Of a stretch of 64,000 nucleotides of DNA, positions 57,801 through 64,000 are shown in pieces. This stretch comes from Actinomyces minihominis. GTDB lineage: Bacteria; Actinomycetota; Actinomycetes; Actinomycetales; Actinomycetaceae. The stretch is taken from NCBI RefSeq assembly GCF_900187855.1, contig NZ_FYEG01000004.1, positions 62,001 to 126,000 on the forward strand, in the 5' to 3' direction. Both the position numbers and the translations under genes were made by a program. Position 1 is the stretch's first letter; every line of letters begins with the position of its first letter. The notes beneath the pieces were generated by a model. The model ran no database searches. It had not been told where the DNA came from and saw nothing but the letters and a program-made list of their open reading frames with translations.

Positions 57801-60800
57801 AGGCGCCCTGGCCCAAACCGCCACCCACCTGCTCGAGGTGCTGGGACTACAGGGTCCCGACCTGCTTCCCGCAGGCATCCCTGTCGAGGACGAGGATAGT
57901 GTCCGCGAAGCCCTGGCAGCCAGGACCGTTGAGGCGGAACTGGGTTCGCGCTGGGTCGAAATGGTTCAACCCAGGTTCAACCCGGCCCGCGCCGTCCTCA
58001 TCGATGACCGCTGGGCCAGTGCCCGCGAGGATCTGGCCCGGGTCTGGACGACTGAGCAAAGTGAGCTTCCCGCGGCGATCACCTTCGCCGGAACCGGATC
58101 GGCCGTGGCGCAGCACGCCACCTGGTGGGCTGAGAAGGGACTTTCCGAGGGCCGCGCAGACCTAGTCCCCTTCTACCGTGAGACCGCCCGGCTCGCCACC
58201 CAGACCCCGGAGCTTCCCTTCGCCGGTCAGGTAGCGGTGGTCACCGGGGTGACCCCGGCTTCGATTGCCGGCGCCGTCACCGCGCGACTCCTGCAGGGAG
58301 GGGCAACCGTGATCGCCACCTCCTCCAAGGTCGATGCGACTCGTCTTTCCTTTGCCAAGGACCTCTACCGAAAGAACGCCACCGCCGGAGCCGCCCTGTG
58401 GCTGGTTCCAGCCAACCTTGCTTCCTACCGCGATGTGGACGCCCTCATCGAATGGATCGGCACCGAAGAAACCAAGGTGGTTGGAGCCACCAAGGAGGTC
58501 GTCAAGGCCGCCCTGGTTCCCGACCTCTTCTTCCCCTTCGCCGCTCCCCCCGTCGTGGGATCACTGGCAGATGCCGGAGAAACCTCTGAGGCGCAGGCAC
58601 GACTGCTGCTGTGGAGCGTGGAGCGGGCCATCAGCGGCCTTGCCGACCTCGCGGGCAGGAGTGCCAACCCGGCTCGGGTGCACGTCATTCTGCCCGGTTC
58701 ACCCAACCGCGGCATGTTTGGCGGAGACGGAGCCTACGGGGAAACCAAGGCTGCCTTCGACGCCATCACCAACCGCTGGTTCGTGGAACCCGTCTGGGCC
58801 GCCTCAACCACCCTCGCCCACCCGAAGATCGGTTGGGTTCAGGGCACCGGCCTCATGGGCGGTAACGATGCCCTGGCCCCCGCTGCCCGCGAAGCCGGGA
58901 TCCGCACCTACACCACTGAGGAAATGGCTGATGAGCTGATCGAGCTCTGCACCGCGGAAGCACGCGCCACCGCAGCGGTCGCCCCCCTCGATGTTGACCT
59001 CACCGGTGGACTGGGGGCCGGTGTTGACTTCAAGGCCCTGCAGGCCGCAGCTCTGGCTGATGCTGAAGCCGCAGCCTCAGCCGAGGTGGTGGCGGAAGCC
59101 GAGGATGTGCTCATCCCCGCCCTCCCCTCACCGCCCCGCCCCACCCTGGCCTCATACGATCCGGCGGAATGGGCCGGGGTTGACGCCAAACTTGAGGACA
59201 TGGTCGTTGTGGTTGGCCTCGGTGAGGTCGGCCCCTGGGGTTCAGCCCGCACCCGCTGGCAGGCAGAACTCGGTATAGAGTCTGACGGAGAGGTCGAACT
59301 GACCCCCGCCGGCGTCCTCGAACTGGCCTGGATGATGGGCCTGGTGACCTGGCAGGACTCCCCCACTTCCGGCTGGTATGACGAGAGCGGCACCCTGGTG
59401 GAGCCCGGCGACATCTTCGATCGCTACCGTGACGAGGTCGTGGCCCGCTCCGGGGTGCGCTCCTTCATCACCGATGCCGGGATTGTCGACCTCGGTTCAC
59501 AGGAGGATGCGGCGGTGTTCCTGAACACCGATGTCACCTTCACGGTGCCGGATCAGGAGACCGCCCGCTCCTACGTGATCGAGGACGAACGCCTCACCCG
59601 GATCCGTCCCCTCGAAGACGGAGAGTGGGAGGTGACGCGACTGGCCGGAGCCCAGGCTCGACTGCCGCGTCGCGCCACCCTCACCCGCACCGTTGGCGGC
59701 CAGTTCCCCACCGGCTACGACGCCTCCAAGTGGGGACTGTCCCCCGCGCTTCTCGAGGGCATGGACCGCATTGCGGCCTGGAACCTGGTCAGCGCCGTGG
59801 ATGCCTTCCTCACCGCGGGCTTCTCCCCAGCCGAGCTGCTGCAGGCCGTTCACCCCGCCGATGTGGCCTCAACCCAGGGCACCGGTTTCGGTGGTATGAC
59901 CTCGATGCGCAAGTTGTTTGTCGACCGCTTCCTCGGTGAGGAGTACCCGCAGGATGTCCTGCAAGAAACCCTGCCGAACGTAGTGGCAGCACACACCATG
60001 CAAAACTTCATCGGTGGTTACGGTCCCATGGTCCAGCCGGTATCCGCCTGTGCTACAGCCGCGGTGTCGGTCGAGGACGCCCTCGACAAGATCCACACCG
60101 GTAAGGCCAGGTTCGTGGTGGCGGGAGCAACCGATGATCTCTCAGTTGAGTCACTGGTGGGCTTCGGTTCGATGAACGCCACCGCTAACTCCAAGGAAAT
60201 GGCGGGCAAGGGCATCGAGGAACGCTTCTACAGCCGGGCCAATGACCGCCGTCGCGGCGGCTTCATCGAGTCGCAGGGCGGAGGAACCATCCTTCTGGCC
60301 CGCGGCGACCTGGCTGCTGAACTCGGTCTGCCGGTCCTCTCCGTCGTGGCCTACGCCCAGTCCTTCTCGGACGGTATCCACACCTCCATCCCGGCACCGG
60401 GCCTGGGGGCGCTGGCTGCAGCTCGCGGCGGAACCGACTCCCGCCTGGCGAAGGCCCTGAACCAACTCGGCCTCGGCGCCGATGACGTGGCATTCCTGTC
60501 GAAGCACGACACCTCCACCAACGCTAATGATCCCAACGAGTCCGACCTGCACACCCGGGTGGCTCGGGCCCTGGGACGCACCCCCGGCAACCCGATGTTC
60601 GTCATCTCGCAGAAATCGGTCACCGGTCACGCCAAGGGTGGGGCCTGCGTCTTCCAAATCTCTGGCGTCGGCCAGGTGTTCCGCGATGGGATCCTTCCCG
60701 CCAACAAGTCCCTCGACTGCGTCGATGAGGCACTTGCAGACAACCCCTGGCTAGTGTGGCTCAAGCAGCCCCTCCAGATCGCGAAACTGGGAACAGTCAA

Positions 60801-61122
60801 GGCCGCCCTGGTCACCTCCCTCGGGTTCGGTCACGTCTCCTCCCTGCTGGCGCTAGCCCACCCCGGAGCCTTCGAGGCCGCCGTCGCCGGCAACCTCGGT
60901 GAGGAGGCCCGCGCAGCCTGGCACAACCGGGCCCAAAGCCGCCTGGAGGACGGAGCCCACGACCTCGAGGCCGGCATGCTGGGTCGCGGCGACCTCTTCA
61001 CCGCGGCCCCCGACCGCCGCCTACCCGCCGAGGGTGGACAGGTGGCCAAGGAAGCCGAAGCCGCCATGCTCCTAAACCCGCAGGCACGCCTCGGCGCCGA
61101 CGGACGCTACCCCAGGACCTAA
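51868..61122 (+). CDS. fas: Type I fatty acid synthase, single-chain
   Basis: A 3,084-residue multienzyme, close to the mycobacterial FAS-I (about 3,070). Order seen: acetyltransferase (Ser124 in GHSQG), enoyl reductase (LAGMTPTTVD near 396; GGGIGTPE), dehydratase (SGDFNPIH, Asp1214/His1219), malonyl/palmitoyl transferase (Ser1423 in GHSLG), acyl carrier domain (Ser1808 in AGVSARRNQ), ketoreductase (VVTGVTPASIAGAV near 2122) and ketosynthase (Cys2728 in VSACATAA, His2880 in SKHDTS, His2921 in VTGHAKGG). ATG at 51868 is chosen because GGAGAG lies 6 nt upstream; a GTG at 51808 overlapping accD is in frame but lacks such a site. Product: long-chain acyl-CoA. Confidence 0.96.
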   Translation: MTSYNAPFYLSLGGTQGVPYALTFAGQATPWQDTLRDTTTHRDVASQVEELIAAGQALLAPLGRSLSVIAGAPLTLTSLLEADPAAPSASMPGILLAQYATLLELAAEGFDARVHAPVAAVGHSQGLLGAALFEAWADGDYRKIAAIYALSELMGVAVTAATRSTGTRRVGEDFPMLAVIGASPTQVEEVIAGAGLEGSVTVSLRNDAEQLVLSGRPADLMAIQRASEKISAAEKAQITAKVRGGKAFSPRFSPLPVSAPFHSPLLQGALDQVRTWATSAGIDSALVENLAPAVLTEPVDWAALLIPATEDVKWVLDIGPGDTLERINRTVLLGTGIGVIEAGTVAGRDKLLTSTAEFTAPVNWSTYQPRITVLPNGQRTVETAFTRLTGRSPILLAGMTPTTVDPEIVAAAANAGYWAELAGGGQGTEPVFAENLAKLKQLLRPGRAAQFNAMFLDPYLWNLQFGAQSIVTKARAAGAPLDGVVISAGIPELEEATELITSLQAAGFPYVAFKPGTTAQIRQVVAIAHEVPEASVIIQVEDGHAGGHHSWENLDDLLLATYADIRNAPNLVLCVGGGIGTPERAADYISGDWALAHGRSLMPVDGVLIGTAAMTALEAKTTAEVKQLLVDTPGISVLPTEDELGGWVPTGTTRGGVTSGQSHLRADIHEVDNSAAACARLVAEVSGNEEAVVARRDEIIAALNATSKPYFGDVDRMSYLEWAERFAALSASPIDGSWNDVTWINRFQLLLQRIEGRLSEVESGEISTIFPDLDSVRNAGAALIDLAETYPNAATTRVTPTDAAWFVDLCRKYPKPMPFVPVLDSDLLRWWGQDNLWQSQDPRYSADQVRVIPGPVAVAGIDRVDEPIGDLLGRFEAATVDRLGAAGAPEVQLFARLKDARSAEEFIAQVPYVSWSGNLVDNPARVVPEGMLSIVKHDDSETYNLVVTLDTAWDGVAGGDNLHAVRTLTVPLALGSATENGGYPVVDRDALPQHMYALLAATAGVGGETITGDPITTLPTMVPSDDSLFGEAHWTFTINRALADMHRGATGEGLPAKYDLETWTPDALLGLCWPAIYAALGSALIENNYPVIEGLLSAVHLDHTARLYVDIDDLLAEDGSAQLTVVARTVGLDESSAGRVVTVQEALFHEGQEIGFFQERFAIRGRIGSDQVPADVPAAAGLAAQVVDTPRSQLRRARVTAPANMTTFANVSGDFNPIHTSQAAARVAGLEDALVHGMWLSAVAQNLVQAREGNQPGFRISGWTYNMYGLVNLNDPVDITVERVGRIPGGGLLLEVTCKIDGQIVSRATAATLAPTTAYVYPGQGIQRQGMALDEMATSDAAREVWQRADRLTRDALGFSILTVVRDNPTELVVDGQVLRHPEGILNLTQFTQVALATVAFAQTARLREQGALVDGAYFAGHSLGEYNALSAYGEVFPLESVLEIVFHRGSTMHHLVPRDAKGRSNYRMGALRPGQFGVGDDGVVDYVNSVAEQSGEFLQIVNFNLAGQQYAVAGSIAGLKALDEDASARAAAAGGKGPFMYVPGVDVPFHSRVLRDGVPEFRDKLEALIPGEIPSERLIGKYIPNLVARPFEVSREFAQAILDEVPSAPLSALLTREGAWEEAARDEDALARLLLIELLCWQFASPVRWIETQDLLFTPTGDNGLGVERLIEIGLGSAPTLAGLGEKTLKLDEFNGSPAAALNVQRDEQVVTCVDVKFVDEDEDVVEVVEATQAAETPAPAEADYIPSAVHAPAPQVITGAPSGAAVAELPFTASDAIRVVMAYTNKLRPEQIDAGDTTDTLTAGVSARRNQLLMDLSAELGLPSIDGAADASVGELALSVDKLAHHYRAFGPVLTEAIRDRLRKVLGAAGVKPTFVADRVREVWQLGDGWANATTAQVLLGSREGDSARGGALATLPTSTSSKAEAEALVDAAVTQVATAHGTSVSLPSAGGTAGGGGVVDSAALDAYADSVTGPAGALAQTATHLLEVLGLQGPDLLPAGIPVEDEDSVREALAARTVEAELGSRWVEMVQPRFNPARAVLIDDRWASAREDLARVWTTEQSELPAAITFAGTGSAVAQHATWWAEKGLSEGRADLVPFYRETARLATQTPELPFAGQVAVVTGVTPASIAGAVTARLLQGGATVIATSSKVDATRLSFAKDLYRKNATAGAALWLVPANLASYRDVDALIEWIGTEETKVVGATKEVVKAALVPDLFFPFAAPPVVGSLADAGETSEAQARLLLWSVERAISGLADLAGRSANPARVHVILPGSPNRGMFGGDGAYGETKAAFDAITNRWFVEPVWAASTTLAHPKIGWVQGTGLMGGNDALAPAAREAGIRTYTTEEMADELIELCTAEARATAAVAPLDVDLTGGLGAGVDFKALQAAALADAEAAASAEVVAEAEDVLIPALPSPPRPTLASYDPAEWAGVDAKLEDMVVVVGLGEVGPWGSARTRWQAELGIESDGEVELTPAGVLELAWMMGLVTWQDSPTSGWYDESGTLVEPGDIFDRYRDEVVARSGVRSFITDAGIVDLGSQEDAAVFLNTDVTFTVPDQETARSYVIEDERLTRIRPLEDGEWEVTRLAGAQARLPRRATLTRTVGGQFPTGYDASKWGLSPALLEGMDRIAAWNLVSAVDAFLTAGFSPAELLQAVHPADVASTQGTGFGGMTSMRKLFVDRFLGEEYPQDVLQETLPNVVAAHTMQNFIGGYGPMVQPVSACATAAVSVEDALDKIHTGKARFVVAGATDDLSVESLVGFGSMNATANSKEMAGKGIEERFYSRANDRRRGGFIESQGGGTILLARGDLAAELGLPVLSVVAYAQSFSDGIHTSIPAPGLGALAAARGGTDSRLAKALNQLGLGADDVAFLSKHDTSTNANDPNESDLHTRVARALGRTPGNPMFVISQKSVTGHAKGGACVFQISGVGQVFRDGILPANKSLDCVDEALADNPWLVWLKQPLQIAKLGTVKAALVTSLGFGHVSSLLALAHPGAFEAAVAGNLGEEARAAWHNRAQSRLEDGAHDLEAGMLGRGDLFTAAPDRRLPAEGGQVAKEAEAAMLLNPQARLGADGRYPRT

Positions 61123-61125
61123 CCC

Positions 61126-61629
61126 GTGACCCCACAGCCGAGCACCCCCGCACTCCCGGTGATCCCGGGGGTGCTCGGCGTGGGCACAGACCTGGTCCAC
61201 GTCCCCACCTTCAAAGCCCAACTCGAACTCCCCGGCTCCCAGTTCTCACAGCCCGGAGCCGTTTTCACATCCCGCGAGCTCCGCCGAGCCGCAGCCCGGG
61301 CGCAGGCCAAAGGAGACTCCCTAGCCCAGCACCTAGCGGCACTGTGGGCCATCAAGGAAGCGGCGCTCAAGGCGTGGGTGGGCGCCCTGGAAAGACTCTC
61401 ACGTCCACTTCCCCTAGCCGATCAGGAAATCAACTGGGCGCAGTTCAGCATCACCCACACCCCCTCGGGGGCGCCCGCGCTCCACCTCCTCGGCACGGTC
61501 GAGGCAGCCTTCACCCGCGACTTCACCACGGGGACCACCTGGACGGTCAGCGCCTCCCACGACGGAGACTACGCCACCGCGCTTGCGGTTCTTAGCGCAC
61601 CGTCCTCGCCACCGCTGAAATCAAGCTGA
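61126..61629 (+). CDS. acpS: Holo-ACP synthase (4'-phosphopantetheinyl transferase)
   Basis: Transfers phosphopantetheine from CoA to the acyl carrier domain of the adjacent FAS. A 167-residue AcpS-type enzyme with GVLGVGTDLVHVPTF (Mg-binding Asp) and LAALWAIKEAALKAW (Glu/Lys site), and the SITHTPSGAP and VSASHDGDYATALA strands. Longer than the usual 120-130 residues owing to an N-terminal extension and loops. GTG start 3 bp after fas. Its 3' end overlaps the convergent oxidoreductase by 38 bp. Confidence 0.93.
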   Translation: MTPQPSTPALPVIPGVLGVGTDLVHVPTFKAQLELPGSQFSQPGAVFTSRELRRAAARAQAKGDSLAQHLAALWAIKEAALKAWVGALERLSRPLPLADQEINWAQFSITHTPSGAPALHLLGTVEAAFTRDFTTGTTWTVSASHDGDYATALAVLSAPSSPPLKSS

Positions 61630-64000
61630 CATACTCTTCGCCGGTCGCCCTCGTCATCCCGATTTCACAGGTGCGGTTGCTGGAGACATGCAGCGTCGTG
61701 TCACCGTGGCTGTGTTCCACCACCTCGGCGGACTCCGGACCGGTCGCTGATTCTGTTAGTTCCGGCAGCAGCATGCCGCGGTCACCCGCAAATGCACAGC
61801 AACCCCAGTTGTCGGGGATCCGCACCTCTTCACCCAGGACGCCCGCCACCTCTTCGACCGCGGCGGTCGATCCGAGGTGGGTGGTGGAGCAGGTCGGGTG
61901 CAAAATGATGTTGTCCCAGGGGCGCTTACCAACTTCGCCCTCCAGGCGGGGCAGGATGACGTCGCGCAGGAACACCGGTGAATCAATCACGGTGAGGCCG
62001 GCGTCGCGCAGCATCTTCACCAGTCCCTCGGTGCATGAGGAGTTGTCGCAGACAATGGGAACCCGTCCCCCACCTGTGGAGCGACGCATCGAGGCGATGA
62101 CCCTCTCCCGCATGATCTCGTAGCCGTCTGCGATCCCCTTGGAAGACCAGGGGGTTCCGCAGCACAGCGAGTCAATGTCCGAGGGAATCAACAGGCGCAC
62201 CCCGGCCTTACGGCACAGCTCCTGGAAGTCCGCCTGGGTGTTAGCCGCCCCCTCCCCACCGGGAAGGGGTGCCGGGGCAAACATGGTGTTGAGGCAGGAG
62301 GGAAGGTAGACCGCCTCCGGAACGGTAGCGCCACTTCCCCCACGCAGGTAGTCCAGTGCCACCTTCTTTCGCGAGGTTCCCCCACCCGGCAGGTCCGGCG
62401 TCCACAGCGGCATCTGGTTCTCGCCGAGGACGGAGCGCATCACCCGGGTCGTTCCTTCAACCAGTCCCGCGGGCAGCACCTTGGCGACATTGAGGGCGAG
62501 GGCGGCACCCTGCGTGACCAGGGACCACTGCTGAGCCGCCAGGGTCCAGACACCCCGGGCCGCAAGCGGGGCCCGTTCCTTGCGTTCCTGGCGTACCAGG
62601 TCCCCGGTGTTGATCCCCAGGGGGCAGGCCGTCAGGCACATTCCGTCAACGGCGCAGGTGTCCACTCCGGCGTACTGGAAGGCACTGTCAAGCAGGTCAG
62701 CCATCTCGTGGTTTCCCCGCATCGTTGCCATGGCGATCTCTCGTTCGGCAACGATTCTCGTCCTCGGGGTCAGCGTCAGGCGCTGGCTGGGGCAGGAGGG
62801 TTCGCAGTAGCCGCACTCAACGCAGCGGTCCACCAGCGGGTCGACACCGGGGGTGGTCTTGACGTCCCTCAGGTGGATTTCGGGGTCGTCGGTGATGATG
62901 ACGCCGGGGTTGAGGATGTTGCTCGGGTCGGCGGCGCGCTTGATCTCTACCATCACCCCGTAGAGTTCGGCCCCGTACTGGCGCTCCACGAAGGGGGACA
63001 TGGCACGACCGGTGCCGTGTTCGGCCTTGAGTGTGCCTCCCGCTTCAAGAACCATGTCGACCATGGCTTCGGTGAAGTCGCGCAGTCGCTGGCGCCCCTC
63101 GGCCTCATCAAAGTTGTCGGTGAGCATGAAGTGCAGGTTGCCGTCTTTGGCGTGACCGAAGATGACCGCGTCGTTGTAGCCGAACTGGGCCAGCAGCTTC
63201 GAGAGGGTGCTGACGGTGGCTGCCAGGTTGTCGACGGGGACCGCGATGTCTTCAAGGAGGGCGGTGACGCCTGGTTCGCGAGCGCCGGCCACGGTGGTGT
63301 AAAGGCCCTTGCGCACCGTCCACATTCCCGCGCGGATTACCGGGTCTGAGGTGAAGGAGGACTCCAGGTTCAGCTCGGCTGCGATCTCCTCAGCCTTGGC
63401 GATCTGCTCACGTAGTTCGTCCTCGTCATCCGCCTGGTATTCGATGAGCAGGGCTGCGTGATCGACCACATCGATGGCGGAGACGACCTCGGGAACCCCG
63501 GTAAAAGACTGGGCGACGGTGAGGGAGCGGGAGTCCATCAGTTCGAGGGCGGAGGCGCCGGTCGCGACCAGCTGGGGAATCGCGGCGCAGGCCCGTTCCA
63601 CATCGGGGAAGACCCACAGGCCGGTGGCGATCTTCTCGCGCACGGGCAGGGTCTTGAAGATCGCTTCGGAGATGAACCCCAGAGTCCCCTCGCTGCCGAT
63701 GAGGAGGTGGGCGAAGATCTGCACCGGCTGCTCAAAATCAAGGAAGGAGTTGAGGCCGTACCCCATGGTGTTCTTCATGGAGAACTGGCGGCGAATCTCT
63801 TGGACGAGGTCGGAGCGACCGCGCAGGAAGTGGCGCAGTTTGGTCAGGGTGATATAGAGGTGTGGTTCGGCCTTGGCAAACACCTGGTCGGCCTGCGGAT
63901 CGGCGGTGTTGATGATGGTGCCGGAGGGAAGGACGAACTCGAGGGAGTCGAGCATGCGGTAGGAGTTGTACTCGGTTCCACAGGACATCCCCGAGGCGTT
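61592..64000 (-). CDS. FAD-linked oxidase/Fe-S oxidoreductase (D-lactate dehydrogenase or GlcD-GlcF-like), N-terminus missing
   Basis: Partial: 802 codons present, the start lies beyond the window. The visible N-terminal part belongs to the FAD-binding type 4 domain (NASGMSCGTEYNSYR, LIGSEGTLGFISEAIFKTLP), then the FAD-oxidase C domain (FGHAKDGNLHFML; AEHGTGRAMSPFV). Two 4Fe-4S motifs follow (CVECGYCEPSCPS; CAVDGMCLTACPLG) and CCG-type domains (LPSCLNTMF, CCGTPWSSKG, HPTCSTTHLG, WGCCAFAGDRG). This glycolate/lactate oxidase plus Fe-S fusion is common in actinobacteria and likely passes electrons from a 2-hydroxy acid, most often D-lactate, to quinone. Its stop overlaps acpS. Confidence 0.88.
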   Translation of the reverse strand, partial: NASGMSCGTEYNSYRMLDSLEFVLPSGTIINTADPQADQVFAKAEPHLYITLTKLRHFLRGRSDLVQEIRRQFSMKNTMGYGLNSFLDFEQPVQIFAHLLIGSEGTLGFISEAIFKTLPVREKIATGLWVFPDVERACAAIPQLVATGASALELMDSRSLTVAQSFTGVPEVVSAIDVVDHAALLIEYQADDEDELREQIAKAEEIAAELNLESSFTSDPVIRAGMWTVRKGLYTTVAGAREPGVTALLEDIAVPVDNLAATVSTLSKLLAQFGYNDAVIFGHAKDGNLHFMLTDNFDEAEGRQRLRDFTEAMVDMVLEAGGTLKAEHGTGRAMSPFVERQYGAELYGVMVEIKRAADPSNILNPGVIITDDPEIHLRDVKTTPGVDPLVDRCVECGYCEPSCPSQRLTLTPRTRIVAEREIAMATMRGNHEMADLLDSAFQYAGVDTCAVDGMCLTACPLGINTGDLVRQERKERAPLAARGVWTLAAQQWSLVTQGAALALNVAKVLPAGLVEGTTRVMRSVLGENQMPLWTPDLPGGGTSRKKVALDYLRGGSGATVPEAVYLPSCLNTMFAPAPLPGGEGAANTQADFQELCRKAGVRLLIPSDIDSLCCGTPWSSKGIADGYEIMRERVIASMRRSTGGGRVPIVCDNSSCTEGLVKMLRDAGLTVIDSPVFLRDVILPRLEGEVGKRPWDNIILHPTCSTTHLGSTAAVEEVAGVLGEEVRIPDNWGCCAFAGDRGMLLPELTESATGPESAEVVEHSHGDTTLHVSSNRTCEIGMTRATGEEYVSLISAVARTVR

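Overview
The window reads as chromosome of a high-GC Gram-positive actinobacterium, most likely of the Actinomyces/Schaalia type. Supporting this are a single-chain type I fatty acid synthase (about 3,080 residues) next to its own AcpS, a WhiB1-like Fe-S regulator beside a PdtaS kinase, an LCP cell-wall ligase, many GTG/TTG starts, and a recurring leaderless start signature (a TANNNT box 6-7 nt before ATG/GTG). The genus is an inference. No rRNA, tRNA, CRISPR array, phage or insertion sequence was recognised; this is mostly core metabolism and cell-envelope DNA, densely packed on both strands.

Layout. 1-0.4 kb: edge of a hipBA toxin-antitoxin pair. 0.66-4.9 kb (+): ilvD, an LCP ligase, manA. 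4.9-9.6 kb (-): a four-gene unit starting with an NnrS-like membrane protein, then a second polytopic membrane protein, a NirK-like three-cupredoxin copper protein and a DUF218 protein. 9.6-15.4 kb (-): ilvB-ilvN-ilvC-leuB-ilvE, preceded by a transcription attenuator with a valine-rich leader peptide. 15.6-19.8 kb: an AspT/YidE-type transporter, a Dyp-type peroxidase, and an ACT-domain malic enzyme on the opposite strand. 19.9-23.2 kb (-): gatC-gatA-gatB, ending in a terminator. 23.3-29.8 kb: cardiolipin synthase, NAD+-dependent DNA ligase with an insertion, and an orphan FHA-FtsK/EssC-like ATPase. 30.0-35.8 kb: whiB1/pdtaS, a DUF2505 protein, OsmC-like protein, thyA-dfrA, rfbD and rfbC. 36.0-45.1 kb: membrane pyrophosphatase, a glycosyltransferase, two response regulator/histidine kinase pairs, a small membrane protein and a VTC-domain polyphosphate polymerase. 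45.2-61.6 kb: hexosaminidase, bioY, then a tightly coupled operon birA-accA-accD-fas-acpS. 61.6-64.0 kb (-): a large FAD/Fe-S oxidoreductase running off the window.

How the genes work together. The ilv/leu genes make branched-chain amino acids under Val/Leu-sensing attenuation. The bioY/birA/acc/fas/acpS block is a nearly self-contained route from imported biotin to malonyl-CoA to fatty acids, including phosphopantetheinylation of the synthase. The 36-45 kb block brings together pyrophosphate hydrolysis, polyphosphate synthesis and two signalling pairs, with 11-bp direct repeats in the divergent promoter region that look like OmpR-family binding sites. The 5-9.6 kb block pairs a nitrite-reductase-like copper protein with NnrS-like membrane proteins, suggesting a role in nitrogen-oxide or copper chemistry, although one canonical catalytic histidine appears to be glutamine.
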